Shown here: piece after piece, positions 43,642 to 52,473 of the stretch | How positions within the stretch are numbered: position 1 is the first letter of the stretch | How the letters are laid out: every line of letters starts with the position of its first letter | DNA from: Bacteroidia bacterium | GTDB lineage: Bacteria; Bacteroidota; Bacteroidia; UKL13-3 | Length of the DNA: 54,141 nucleotides | Assembly: GCA_021740845.1 (NCBI GenBank) | Contig: JAIOYZ010000004.1 | Coordinates: 1-54,141, forward strand | Direction of reading: 5' to 3' | Translations under genes and position numbers: made by a program | Notes under the pieces: model-generated | The model's database searches: none | Told to the model about the DNA's origin: nothing | Seen by the model: the letters and a program-made list of their open reading frames with translations, nothing else

Positions 43642-43671
43642 TTTAATAATTCACTCAAAAAGTTAAACAAA

Positions 43672-44211
43672 ATGACTTCAATAGATTTCAAAAGAATGGT
43701 TCAAAAAGAGGCAAAGCCACTTCGTCATTATGCCTATCAACTTACAAGAAATGTAGAAGATTCCAACGATTTGGTTCAGGAAACCATGTTGAAGGCATTT
43801 ACCTATCAAGATAAATTTGAAAAGGGAACTAACTTAAAGGGTTGGTTATACACCATAATGAAGAACACTTTCATTAACAACTATCGTAGGATGGTAAAAA
43901 GAAATACATTCATTGATCAAACAGACAATGATTTTTATTTAGATAGTGTTGCTCCATTGGTTAAAAATGAAGGGGAACAAAAATTTCTTCGTGCAGATAT
44001 TGAGAATGCAATAATGGATTTGCCTGTTTCTATACAAAAGCCTTTTACCATGAATATAAAAGGATTTAAGTACCACGAGATTGCAGAAATATTGAATATT
44101 CCAATTGGTACCGTAAAAACAAGAATATTTGTTGCCAAACGCCAACTCAGAGACCAACTTTCTGTTTATGGCAAAATGTATGGTTATTCAGACGAAGCAC
44201 AGGTAGCATAA
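43672..44211 (+). CDS. ECF-type RNA polymerase sigma factor
   Basis: 179 aa from ATG 43672. Region 2 (about 15-80): LRHYAYQLTRNVEDSNDLVQ, then FEKGTNLKGWLYTIMKNTFINN. Region 4 (about 118-170): LPVSIQKPFTMNIKGFKYHE, then IAEILNIPIGTVKTRIFVAK. No anti-sigma gene is next to it; the following exported protein is unrelated in sequence to anti-sigma factors I know. A perfect-palindrome terminator follows, so it is monocistronic. Confidence 0.92.
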   Translation: MTSIDFKRMVQKEAKPLRHYAYQLTRNVEDSNDLVQETMLKAFTYQDKFEKGTNLKGWLYTIMKNTFINNYRRMVKRNTFIDQTDNDFYLDSVAPLVKNEGEQKFLRADIENAIMDLPVSIQKPFTMNIKGFKYHEIAEILNIPIGTVKTRIFVAKRQLRDQLSVYGKMYGYSDEAQVA

Positions 44212-44228
44212 AAATAAATAAGACAATT

Positions 44229-44258
44229 AAGCAGTTTGATATCAAACTGCTTTTTTTT
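44229..44258 (+). terminator. Terminator of the sigma factor gene
   Basis: A 24-bp perfect palindrome centred on GATATC, followed by a T run. Confidence 0.75.
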
Positions 44259-44316
44259 TAGCCATTAATTTGGCAAATTGCGGGGTATTTATTAATCGTT
44301 TATCCAACGCAATATT

Positions 44317-45174
44317 ATGAAGAAGTATATTTTTCTTTTATCCTTTCTATCCTTTACTTTATGTTCTTTTGCTCAATTTGGTACCTTTAAGAAAAAGGAG
44401 GATGTTGAGAAATTTAAAGATACCCGTTTAGTAGTGGTTTTGTTTCCAGATAGTGCTTACAGCGCTTCTGTAATAGCTGCTGTTGAAAGGTATTGGACTT
44501 TTACCGGTTATGAATTTGCTGAGGATACAGCTTTGTATCGTTACAAAAAAGGTGATTATGCCTTCATGTATTTTAGCAAATCAAAGGGTTCAAAGATTAA
44601 AACCCGAATTGCTTCTTCTGAGGAAGATATGAATGCAATGGTTATTACAAGAAAATTTAGTAGGAGAGTTGCAGCAGAAAATTTGCTAGTTTATGGCTTT
44701 TGTAGCAACAGAATTGACACTGCCGATTGGGAATTTGAAACAACTCGTGCTGTTCAATTAATGAACAATTACCTCAATTATGCTATTGAAGCAAAAAGTA
44801 ATAGTGATTTAAGCTCTAGCAAAATGATGTCGGATTACCCTAGTGATAAATCACAACTGGTAGATAAGAAATTATTAATTGAAGACAGACAATTAGAATT
44901 AAAAGGGAAGGAAGAGGCTACCACTCTATTTGATGGAGATGTTGAGGAAGTGGATTATGAGGAAATTCACAAAGCAATTAGATGGCAAGACAATAGTTAT
45001 GTCTACTTCTATTATTCTAAGGATGAAAAGTATTGCAATAAATTGGTAGTAAGTGCCGCAAATAGTGAATTGATGTACTTTACTAGCGAAAGTCCAGAGA
45101 AGTGCAAATGCAATGCAAAAGATCTTAAGGAATTAAAGAATATTAAGGTAGAAGCCCTAAAGCCTAGAAATTAA
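44317..45174 (+). CDS. Exported protein of unknown function
   Basis: 285 aa. A signal peptide ends near SFA-Q. The rest is charged and lacks repeats or motifs I recognise; a CKC near the C-terminus (PEKCKCNAKDL) stands out. It is convergent with the TerB-like gene; one base separates their stops. Confidence 0.6.
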   Translation: MKKYIFLLSFLSFTLCSFAQFGTFKKKEDVEKFKDTRLVVVLFPDSAYSASVIAAVERYWTFTGYEFAEDTALYRYKKGDYAFMYFSKSKGSKIKTRIASSEEDMNAMVITRKFSRRVAAENLLVYGFCSNRIDTADWEFETTRAVQLMNNYLNYAIEAKSNSDLSSSKMMSDYPSDKSQLVDKKLLIEDRQLELKGKEEATTLFDGDVEEVDYEEIHKAIRWQDNSYVYFYYSKDEKYCNKLVVSAANSELMYFTSESPEKCKCNAKDLKELKNIKVEALKPRN

Positions 45175-45175
45175 T

Positions 45176-45541
45176 TTATTCTAGGCCCCAGCAATCGTAA
45201 AGGGTATTAATAAAATCATTTTCTTCTTTGTCCATTTTTTCGTCTGCCATTACTACCTTCATGGCAAATGAAAGCAATTGATTTCTCTCTTCATTAGTGG
45301 AGATTCTATAAAATTGCTGAGCAGTTTCAGTAAAGTGATTTAATCTTTCTTCTTCCGGACAAGCCCTTAAAAATGCTTGTTCTTTTATGATTTCAATTGG
45401 TTCATGGAAACTTTCTTCAAGGAAATCTAGAATAACCGAACTTTCTGCTTGTTGAATTTGTCCATCTGCCAAGCTCAAAAGCATGAGGATGTGAAATCCA
45501 GCCTCGGTCTTGTTCATTTTTTGAATAAATTGAGTAGGCAT
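45176..45541 (-). CDS. TerB-like protein
   Basis: 121 aa. Helical, with FHILMLLSLADGQIQQAE...LDFLEE and LLSFAMKVVMADEKMDKEENDFI, the repeated (A)DG/DE helix-hairpin pattern of TerB/DjlA-N domains. It is a single-domain form without a DnaJ part. TerB domains bind metal and are linked to envelope or tellurite stress; the role here is unknown. It stands alone, upstream of and divergent from the cystathionine lyase gene. Confidence 0.72.
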   Translation of the reverse strand: MPTQFIQKMNKTEAGFHILMLLSLADGQIQQAESSVILDFLEESFHEPIEIIKEQAFLRACPEEERLNHFTETAQQFYRISTNEERNQLLSFAMKVVMADEKMDKEENDFINTLYDCWGLE

Positions 45542-45646
45542 ATTTCTAAGTATTATTGAGGAAAATTAATCCTATTATTTGATTTCGCAAACTTTTTAGT
45601 AATAAATATCAGTGGTATTAAATGATAAACTTTCAGTTTCAGGACG

Positions 45647-45654
45647 TAAGTTTG
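45647..45654 (+). promoter_or_regulatory. Putative -7 box of the cystathionine lyase gene
   Basis: TAAGTTTG overlaps a GTTTGCAAAC palindrome and predicts a leader of about 40 bases. No clear -33. Confidence 0.4.
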
Positions 45655-45697
45655 CAAACTCAAAAGAAATTTTAAAAACAAAACAATACAAAATCAT

Positions 45698-46837
45698 ATG
45701 AAATTTGGAACCAAAGCCATTCATGCTGGTCAAGAACCCGATCCTACCACCGGTGCAGTTATGACTCCAATTTACCAAACAAGTACCTTTTGGCAAGCTA
45801 GTCCTGGTAAACATCAAGGGTATGCTTATGCTAGAGGGAAGAATCCTACTCGCACAGCCTTAGAAAAATGTTTGGCAGCATTAGAAAATGCAGAACATGG
45901 CTTGTGTTTTAGCAGCGGAATGGGTGCAACCGATGCCGTTATAAAAATGTTAAAGCCGGGTGATGAAGTTATAACCGGAAACGATTTATATGGTGGTACT
46001 TATCGCATGTTTACTAAAGTATTTGCAAATTACGGTATCAAATTTCATTTCATAGATTTAAGCAATCCTCAAAATATTGTTCCTTATATCAATGCAAATA
46101 CAAAATTGCTATGGGTTGAAACTCCAACCAATCCAACAATGCAAATTGTAGACATTGAGGCTTGTGCAAATATTTCAAAAGCACATCATTTAACTTTTGC
46201 AGTAGATAACACTTTTGCTTCTCCTTACTTGCAAAATCCACTTGCATTAGGCGCAGATATAGTAATGCATAGCGTAACAAAATACTTAGGCGGCCATAGC
46301 GATGTTATTATGGGTGCTTTAATTACCAATAACGATGAAATTCATGAGAAACTAGCTTTTATTCATAATTCTTGTGGGGCAACTCCTGGTCCTATGGATA
46401 GTTTTTTAGTTTTACGTGGATTGAAAACTTTACATTTAAGAATGAAAGCCCATTGCGAAAATGGGGCGAAAGTTGCTCATTTCTTAAAGAATCATCCTAA
46501 GATAGAAAAGGTTTATTGGCCAGGTTTTGAAGAGCATCCAAATCATGCTATTGCAAAAAAACAAATGCGAGATTTTGGTGGAATGATTTCCATCGTTTTG
46601 AAAGACGCAGATTTGCAAAGAACTTTCGATGTAGCTTCATCTTTCAAAGTTTTTACCTTGGCTGAAAGCTTAGGTGGCGTTGAAAGTTTAATCAACCATC
46701 CTGCAACTATGACGCACGCTTCCATTCCAAAAGAGGAAAGAGAAAAAGCCGGTGTGGTAGATAGTTTGCTTCGTTTAAGTGTAGGTGTTGAAGATATTGA
46801 GGACTTATTAGAAGATTTACAAAATGCTTTGAAATAG
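45698..46837 (+). CDS. Cystathionine gamma-synthase / gamma-lyase
   Basis: 379 aa, PLP-dependent Cys/Met metabolism family. Seen are FGTKAIHAGQEPDPTTGA, YARGKNPTR, SSGMGATDAV, VETPTNPTMQIVD, AVDNTFASP and the PLP lysine (Lys195) in SVTKYLGGHSDVIMG, then SLGGVESLINHPATMTHA. It acts in transsulfuration, making or splitting cystathionine. Synthase and lyase cannot be separated on motif level. A strong terminator follows. Confidence 0.93.
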   Translation: MKFGTKAIHAGQEPDPTTGAVMTPIYQTSTFWQASPGKHQGYAYARGKNPTRTALEKCLAALENAEHGLCFSSGMGATDAVIKMLKPGDEVITGNDLYGGTYRMFTKVFANYGIKFHFIDLSNPQNIVPYINANTKLLWVETPTNPTMQIVDIEACANISKAHHLTFAVDNTFASPYLQNPLALGADIVMHSVTKYLGGHSDVIMGALITNNDEIHEKLAFIHNSCGATPGPMDSFLVLRGLKTLHLRMKAHCENGAKVAHFLKNHPKIEKVYWPGFEEHPNHAIAKKQMRDFGGMISIVLKDADLQRTFDVASSFKVFTLAESLGGVESLINHPATMTHASIPKEEREKAGVVDSLLRLSVGVEDIEDLLEDLQNALK

Positions 46838-46852
46838 GATATTTTTAAGCAT

Positions 46853-46889
46853 AAAAAAACGCAGCATTTTTGGATGCTGCGTTTTTTTT
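46853..46889. terminator. Terminator between the lyase and sugar transferase genes
   Basis: AAAAAAACGCAGCAT / ATGCTGCGTTTTTTT, a 15-bp perfect stem with a 6-base loop between convergent genes. Confidence 0.85.
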
Positions 46890-46905
46890 ATGTTTGTTAT
46901 TTAGC

Positions 46906-48102
46906 TTAAACGTTTTCCTTTTGAAACAAGGCAGGAATAGTTTTTAGGATAATTCCAATATCATTCCAGAACGAATAGTTTTTAGCGTATTCATTATCCA
47001 ATTCCATTCTTTCTTCTTCACTCATTGGTCCGCCTTTTCCTCTTTTGGTTACTTGCCACAAGCCAGTAATACCAGCTGGAGCCATAAAGCGTAAAGCAAA
47101 TTGGTCTGTAGTTAATTTTTCAGCTTCGTATAATGGCAAAGGTCTATTTCCAACAATACTCATATCGCCTTTAAGCACATTAACCAATTGAGGTAATTCG
47201 TCGATACTGGTATTTCGCATGATTTTGCCAAAACGAGTAATCCTTGGATCGTTTTCAATTTTGATGAATTTAGAACCATCTTTGATTCGTTTGTAATCAG
47301 CAAATACCTTCTCACAAATCATATCCCCATCCATGTACAATTTAGATTTACAAGGTGAATTTGATGCAGTACATTCTTCACAAACATAAGCCTTAAAATC
47401 ATCCAATGTTTCTGGTTTTCCGCCTGCTCCATATTGGTTCAAATGCTTTAAGTTCTTCAACATTGCATCTGCTCCTTGCCTCATCGAACGGAATTTGTAA
47501 AAGTCAAATAAGGTATAGCCTGAACCAACTCGTTTTGCTGCATAAAATACTGGTCCTTTCGATTCAATCATTATTATTAGGGCAAATAAAACGAAGAAAG
47601 GAAGTAAAAATAGCAAAGCTAAGCTAGAGAATACCACATCAAAAACTCGCTTGGCCATCGGAATAGAGTATTTTGGAAAAATACTTTGGTTGTTAACTAT
47701 AGATTTATGGTATCGCGGAGGGTTTTCTATTAGATACTTAGCTCTGGTAATAAAATCTTCCCTCACCATCGGCTTTTCAAAAATATCTGCAAACTGCTCC
47801 AAAAGGGCAATATTTCTATTGGCTTCTGTAACCCTATCTACAACTAATACAAAAGGTACATTAGCTGTTTTTGGAACATTCTTGCAGTTTTTTCTCAATG
47901 TAATTCCATTCGCTCCCAATAAATCAGAATAGGTAACAATAAGTTTTACGGGCTCATTGATATTGGTCCATTGAATAAATTGAAAGATATTATCGAAATG
48001 AGATATTTCAAAATCTTCCTTAAAGGTATGCGAAAACTCTACAATTGAATCCGCGTCTGCAGAAATAAAAGCAATCCTATCTTTTGGCATAGATTGGTTC
48101 AT
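46906..48102 (-). CDS. Phosphoglycosyl transferase fused to a pseudo-receiver domain
   Basis: 398 aa. Residues 8-125 look like a response-regulator receiver: DRIAFISADADS start, conserved Lys in IFEKPM (Lys110), but Tyr58/Ser59 where the phospho-Asp should be (LIVTYSDL). A membrane segment (about 157-180) and the WcaJ/PglC-type sugar transferase follow, with KRVFDVVFSS, the DE catalytic pair (301-302) in SIDELPQLVNVLKGDMSIVG, and APAGITGLWQV. An insert (about 212-276) carries four Cys (241, 244, 251, 263), possibly a metal site. It starts lipid-linked polysaccharide synthesis at the inner membrane. The response-regulator gene is two bases upstream. Confidence 0.88.
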   Translation of the reverse strand: MNQSMPKDRIAFISADADSIVEFSHTFKEDFEISHFDNIFQFIQWTNINEPVKLIVTYSDLLGANGITLRKNCKNVPKTANVPFVLVVDRVTEANRNIALLEQFADIFEKPMVREDFITRAKYLIENPPRYHKSIVNNQSIFPKYSIPMAKRVFDVVFSSLALLFLLPFFVLFALIIMIESKGPVFYAAKRVGSGYTLFDFYKFRSMRQGADAMLKNLKHLNQYGAGGKPETLDDFKAYVCEECTASNSPCKSKLYMDGDMICEKVFADYKRIKDGSKFIKIENDPRITRFGKIMRNTSIDELPQLVNVLKGDMSIVGNRPLPLYEAEKLTTDQFALRFMAPAGITGLWQVTKRGKGGPMSEEERMELDNEYAKNYSFWNDIGIILKTIPALFQKENV

Positions 48103-48104
48103 AA

Positions 48105-48485
48105 TTAAACTTTTTTGAGTCTTCTGAAAATATTATCAATCCTAGCTTCTAATTCTTCAGGATTGAATGGTTTAATTAGGTAATCATCTGCACCCGCTTT
48201 TAAGCATTTTATTTTGTCAGATGAACCTTCATTTCCCGATAACATAATCAATGGAACATCTTTAAAAAAACCACTAGATCTAATTTGTCTGATGAACTCC
48301 AATCCATTGATTTCTGGCATATTTACATCGGCAATAATTACATCAGGTATTACTCCTTGTTGCATCCATTCCAATGCGTCTTTCCCATTTTGTTTGGCAA
48401 CAACATTATAGGTTTTATTAAAATAAAAATCCAAAATTTTCAGGATGCTCATCTCGTCATCCAAAGCCAATAGCGTTTTTTTCAT
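48105..48485 (-). CDS. CheY-like response regulator
   Basis: 126 aa, a single receiver domain with all key residues: acidic pair Asp9-Asp10, phospho-Asp53 (IIADVNMP), Ser83 in MLSG and Lys105 in LIKPFN. It has no output domain. It lies two bases before the pseudo-receiver sugar transferase gene and 22 after the NtrC-type regulator, so it may act on the transferase through receiver pairing, which is inference. No histidine kinase is in the window. Confidence 0.92.
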   Translation of the reverse strand: MKKTLLALDDEMSILKILDFYFNKTYNVVAKQNGKDALEWMQQGVIPDVIIADVNMPEINGLEFIRQIRSSGFFKDVPLIMLSGNEGSSDKIKCLKAGADDYLIKPFNPEELEARIDNIFRRLKKV

Positions 48486-48507
48486 GTTCGGGACTTAATA
48501 TGTGGTA

Positions 48508-49881
48508 TTATTTTTTGTATATTTTTTGAAATGAATCTGTTTTCATGATTCTATATATGGTCGATTTTCCAATATTCAATTTCTTAGCTACTGAAATCAC
48601 ATTATCATCATTTTTGTCAAGGTATAATTTGATTATTAAATTAGTGTAATCATCAAAAGTCATTTCTTGAGAAAGGATGTTATTAATAGATTTTTCTGAA
48701 TTATAGGTGATGTCTTTAGATTCAATAGTGCTGTTATCACACAAAACACAAGCTAGTTCAACAATCGCTTTTAATTCTCTAATATTTCCAGGGAAGGTAT
48801 AATCAAGCAATTTTTTCTGGGCATCATTACTCAGAATAATTTTATTTGATTTGTTTTCCTTTACATACTCATCAATAAAGAATTTTGATAAATGAACTAC
48901 ATCATTTCCTCTGTCTCTCAAGGGTGGTAAATGAATTGGTAATCCAAGAAGTCTATAATATAAATCTTCTCTAAATCTACCTTCTTGAACTTCTGTAGCT
49001 AAATTTTTATGAGTAGCTACAATTATTCTTACATCTATAGGAAGTGCATTATTGCTGCCAATTCTGGTAACTTCTCTTTCTTGTAAAACCCTTAATAACT
49101 TAGCTTGTAAGTTTAAATCCAATTCGCCAATCTCATCCAAGAAAATAGTTCCCTTAATAGCTTGCTCAAACTTTCCTATTCTTCTAGAGTCAGCTCCAGT
49201 AAAGGCTCCTTTCTCATGTCCAAATAGTTCACTTTCTATTAATTCTCTTGGAATTGCAGCCACATTAACCGCCACAAAATTTGATTTCCTCCTGTCGCTA
49301 TTATAATGAATTGCTTTTGCAACCAATTCCTTTCCAGTACCTGTTTCTCCTGTAATCGAAACCGTTATTTTACTAGTTGCGGCTTTTTCAATTAATCCAA
49401 AAGTCTTTTTTAGGGCATCGCTATTACCAATAATGGTTTTTGAGAAGTCATATTTCTTTCCTAAATCAGCTTTTAGTTCAGTAATCTCAGATTTTAGCGA
49501 GGTATTTATTAATGCGTTTTGAGCCGAGTTAAGCAATCGATGCTTGGTGTCTTCATTCTTAATCAAGTAATCAAAAACACCTAGTTTTAATAAATCTACT
49601 GCAGTTCCAACATCTTCCTGTCCAGATATTACTATCAGTTGAATTTGGTCGTCGATTTCCTTTATTTTTTTTATCAAATCTGCACCATTCATTCCTGGTA
49701 AGGAATAATCAATGGTTATTAAATCTGGTTTTTCATGAAGTGAATTCAAACAATCCTTTCCATTTTCAAAGGCCTTTACCTCATAATCAGGATTGAGTTG
49801 AAGACTATATGTAAGGAAGTTCCTATACCAGTTGTCGTCTTCAACAACAAATATTTTGTAATTGTTTTTTAAGTTTGCCAT
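48508..49881 (-). CDS. NtrC-type sigma-54 response regulator
   Basis: 457 aa from ATG 49881; a GTG at 49899 is in frame but less likely. Receiver (about 8-125) with phospho-Asp58 in LITIDYSLPGMNG; AAA+ domain (about 150-385) with Walker A GETGTGKE, the sigma-54 contact GAFTGAD, FLDEIGEL and PPLRDRGNDV; and a C-terminal Fis-type HTH (about 415-450) ending VAKKLNIGKSTIYRIMK. It should activate sigma-54 promoters, probably for envelope polysaccharide genes. Part of the minus-strand cluster 46906-52290. Confidence 0.93.
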   Translation of the reverse strand: MANLKNNYKIFVVEDDNWYRNFLTYSLQLNPDYEVKAFENGKDCLNSLHEKPDLITIDYSLPGMNGADLIKKIKEIDDQIQLIVISGQEDVGTAVDLLKLGVFDYLIKNEDTKHRLLNSAQNALINTSLKSEITELKADLGKKYDFSKTIIGNSDALKKTFGLIEKAATSKITVSITGETGTGKELVAKAIHYNSDRRKSNFVAVNVAAIPRELIESELFGHEKGAFTGADSRRIGKFEQAIKGTIFLDEIGELDLNLQAKLLRVLQEREVTRIGSNNALPIDVRIIVATHKNLATEVQEGRFREDLYYRLLGLPIHLPPLRDRGNDVVHLSKFFIDEYVKENKSNKIILSNDAQKKLLDYTFPGNIRELKAIVELACVLCDNSTIESKDITYNSEKSINNILSQEMTFDDYTNLIIKLYLDKNDDNVISVAKKLNIGKSTIYRIMKTDSFQKIYKK

Positions 49882-49941
49882 AGTTGGGGTCCGATGCACA
49901 AATATGTAGATTTAGTCGCAAAATGGGAAGAAATATTTTTT

Positions 49942-50880
49942 TTAGGAATTTTTAATCCATTTTTCCATAAAATCTTGATAAGCAATCTCTATCCCTTTTT
50001 CTAGGCCTACCTTAGGTTTCCACCCCATTTGCCTTATTTTAGAGACGTCCATTAATTTTCTGGGAGTTCCATCTGGTTTGCTGGTATTAAACCTTAAATT
50101 ACCTTTAAAGCCAATTACTTTTTGAACCAAAAGAGCCAAATCATTAATGCTCAAATCTTCCCCACTACCCAAATTAAGGAAAGATTTTTCGGTATAATTT
50201 TGCATTACTAAATAGGCCGCATCCGCTAAATCATCCACAAAAAGAAACTCTCTCAAAGGAGTTCCCGTTCCCCAAATTTCTACTTCAGCGGCACCAGAAA
50301 CTTTTGCCTCATGAAATTTTCTAATCAATGCGGGTAAAACATGGGAATTCTCTGGATGGTAATTATCGTTTGGTCCATATAAATTGGTAGGCATTACCGA
50401 AACAAATTTACATTCATATTGATCCCAATAAGCTTCGCACATTTTTATTCCACTTATTTTTGCAATGGCATAGGGTTCATTTGTTGGTTCAAGCAAACCC
50501 GTTAATAAACTTTCTTCTTTTAAGGGTTGTGGGGCTAGTTTTGGATAAATACAACTCGAACCAAAAAATACTAATTTCTTCACTTGGTTCAAATAACTTT
50601 GATGAATCACATTGTTTTGAATCATCATATTTTCATAAATAAAATCAGCCCTATACGTATTGTTAGCAGAAATGCCTCCAACTTTTGCTGCCGCCATAAA
50701 AACATAATCTGGTTTTTCTTGGGCAAAAAATGCAGCAACATCTGCTTGGTTCGTTAGGTTCAATTCTTTAGAAGTCCTTACCAATAAATTTGTAAATCCT
50801 TCTTTAACTAGTTTTCTATAAACAGCAGAGCCAACCATTCCTCTATGACCTGCAACATAAATTTTTTCGTGTTTTTCCAT
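49942..50880 (-). CDS. fcl: GDP-L-fucose synthase
   Basis: 312 aa from ATG 50880; an in-frame TTG at 50904 is rejected. Short-chain dehydrogenase/epimerase: NADP-binding [10 protein letters not shown] (about 10-19), AAAKVGGI, the catalytic triad region with [13 protein letters not shown] and [45 protein letters not shown] and [12 protein letters not shown]. It makes GDP-L-fucose from GDP-4-keto-6-deoxymannose for polysaccharide synthesis. Its usual partner gmd is not in the window. Confidence 0.95.
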   Translation of the reverse strand: MEKHEKIYVAGHRGMVGSAVYRKLVKEGFTNLLVRTSKELNLTNQADVAAFFAQEKPDYVFMAAAKVGGISANNTYRADFIYENMMIQNNVIHQSYLNQVKKLVFFGSSCIYPKLAPQPLKEESLLTGLLEPTNEPYAIAKISGIKMCEAYWDQYECKFVSVMPTNLYGPNDNYHPENSHVLPALIRKFHEAKVSGAAEVEIWGTGTPLREFLFVDDLADAAYLVMQNYTEKSFLNLGSGEDLSINDLALLVQKVIGFKGNLRFNTSKPDGTPRKLMDVSKIRQMGWKPKVGLEKGIEIAYQDFMEKWIKNS

Positions 50881-50918
50881 GTGTTCTATTTTGGTAACAA
50901 ACAAGCTTTGGTCAAACT

Positions 50919-51662
50919 TTATGAACCAAGCTTGTTTTTATAAATATCTACCATCTCTTTTTTGGTATGTTCACTAAATTTTGAGTTATAAATCATTTTA
51001 TACTGACTCCCCATTTCAATTGAGTCGTATTTTTTTACTCTCACATCTTTTGTATGAAAAATGGCAATTAATTCTCCTTGGTAAAAAACCAAAAGGATTC
51101 TAGGTTGCAATACTTGTTGTATAAAATTGGGTTGAACCAATAAATAGGAAGTATATTGATTGCTTTCTATTGTTTCAATAAACTTATATTTCTCCAAAAA
51201 AGGTTTAAAATAGATTAGCTCCTCATTGCTTTTGGCCTGATCCAATAACTTGCTTAAATCATCTTCTGCAATGAATCTTGAATCTGAACAGCCTTTTACG
51301 ATATAACCAGAAATAACCAAATGAGTTAAGGTGTCTTTTTCTTCCAATAACTTCATTGGATTAAAGGAAAGAGAAACTTTACCCAATAACTTTCCCTCTT
51401 GGTTATATAGCTTGGTTTTTTCCATCAAACGCAAGCCATCATACAAATCTGTTGTTATTACCCAAGCATCAATCCAAACCCTTAACTTTTGCTCAGGGAT
51501 AGGCATAGAGTAAAATTCAACGCCAGGGTATAACGACAAAACTTCCTTCCCTTTTTCTTCTTCGGTTAAGGAGCAATATCCACTCGTGCGTTCTGCATAA
51601 GCTTGGTTCAGACCAAAAAAAAATAGGCCTAAAAGGAAAGTAAGAAAATTACTTTTTAGCAA
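50919..51662 (-). CDS. Exported protein of unknown function
   Basis: About 247 aa. No ATG is available; a TTG at 51662 gives a good signal peptide ([23 protein letters not shown]) and overlaps the dedA end by 14 bases, so it is preferred to the TTG at 51689. The mature part is beta-alpha mixed with no family I recognise. A one-mismatch motif copy GGTTCAGACC (51605) lies in the signal region. The start is uncertain. Confidence 0.6.
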   Translation of the reverse strand: MLKSNFLTFLLGLFFFGLNQAYAERTSGYCSLTEEEKGKEVLSLYPGVEFYSMPIPEQKLRVWIDAWVITTDLYDGLRLMEKTKLYNQEGKLLGKVSLSFNPMKLLEEKDTLTHLVISGYIVKGCSDSRFIAEDDLSKLLDQAKSNEELIYFKPFLEKYKFIETIESNQYTSYLLVQPNFIQQVLQPRILLVFYQGELIAIFHTKDVRVKKYDSIEMGSQYKMIYNSKFSEHTKKEMVDIYKNKLGS

Positions 51663-52290
51663 ATTTGTGTTTAATAATTTCAAAACCAACTGGCAATAAA
51701 GAAATCAAAATGATTCCAAAAACCACTTTCTCGAAATTAGCTTTTATCCACGGTAAACTTCCAAAGAAATAACCCGCTAAGGCAATAGAACTAACCCAAA
51801 GAACGGCTCCAGCTATGCAATAGGTGATGTATTTTTTATAAGTCATGCTACCTACTCCTGCTACAAAAGGAGCAAAAGTTCTAACAATTGGCACAAAGCG
51901 AGCAAGGATTATTGTTCTAGCACCATGTTTTTCGTAAAACGAATGTGTTTTATCTAAATAATCTTTTCTAATGGTGAAAATGCCAAATAATTTAGCTCCT
52001 TCACCTTTCTTGGCTAAATATTTTCCAATAAAATAATTGGAGTTATCACCACATAAAGCAGCAGCAATAAGTAAAACAATAATTACTCCGATGCTTAAAT
52101 TGTTGGCTTCGTTTGCTGCTAAGGCGCCTGCCGCAAATAACAATGAATCCCCTGGTAAGAAAGGCGTTACAACCAAACCGGTTTCCATAAAAACAATAAG
52201 GAACAAGAGGCCATAAACCAAAGTTCCATAGGTATTTATAAAAACTTGCAAGTGCTTATCGAAATGAAGAATGTAATCTAGGTATTCCAT
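51649..52290 (-). CDS. DedA-family membrane protein
   Basis: 213 aa with about five to six membrane helices. Family motifs: ETGLVVTPFLPGDSLLFAAG (about 36-55), GDNSNYFIGKYLAKK, and RFVPIVRTFAPFVAGVGSM (about 127-145) with the conserved arginines. DedA proteins are undecaprenyl-phosphate or phospholipid flippases and half-transporters. A C55-P recycling role would suit the neighbouring phosphoglycosyl transferase, which is inference. It is the first gene of the minus-strand cluster, divergent from a small lipoprotein. Confidence 0.9.
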   Translation of the reverse strand: MEYLDYILHFDKHLQVFINTYGTLVYGLLFLIVFMETGLVVTPFLPGDSLLFAAGALAANEANNLSIGVIIVLLIAAALCGDNSNYFIGKYLAKKGEGAKLFGIFTIRKDYLDKTHSFYEKHGARTIILARFVPIVRTFAPFVAGVGSMTYKKYITYCIAGAVLWVSSIALAGYFFGSLPWIKANFEKVVFGIILISLLPVGFEIIKHKFAKK

Positions 52291-52338
52291 ATTTTAGTTT
52301 AAAGATGCGCAAGTTTAAGAAAATCTGATTGGTTTTTA

Positions 52339-52346
52339 TAATTTTG
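52339..52346 (+). promoter_or_regulatory. Putative -7 box of the small lipoprotein gene, leaderless spacing
   Basis: TAATTTTG ends four bases before the ATG at 52351; a weak TTTA lies 21 bases upstream of the box. Confidence 0.4.
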
Positions 52347-52350
52347 TATC

Positions 52351-52473
52351 ATGCGTAATAATAGAAAGATACTATTTTTGGTTGGCTTGCTTTTTCTTTT
52401 GGTCACTGTAAATTCATGTAGTTCACACAAAGGAATTGCAAGAGATAGGAAATGCAATTGCCCTAAATTTTAA
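52351..52473 (+). CDS. 40-aa lipoprotein
   Basis: MRNNRKILFLVGLLFLLVTV then NSCSSHKGIA and a Cys-rich end RKCNCPKF. The signal and lipobox (VNSC, Cys23) make it a tiny lipoprotein of about 18 mature residues. Its stop overlaps the glycosyltransferase ATG (TAATG), so the two are coupled. Small lipoproteins with a C-terminal CxCPxF-like end are familiar to me from Bacteroidota, but I know no function. Confidence 0.7.
   Translation: MRNNRKILFLVGLLFLLVTVNSCSSHKGIARDRKCNCPKF

Larger units (their letters stand above)
43306..43671. other. 366-bp divergent gap between PTPS and sigma factor genes
   Basis: No gene. It holds the two promoters and one exact GGTTTGAACC motif at 43490. Confidence 0.6.

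Noticed and set aside
43627-43671. Upstream ATG for the sigma factor (15 extra residues)
   Set aside because: The predicted transcription start lies downstream of this ATG, and the extra residues are not typical of region 2.
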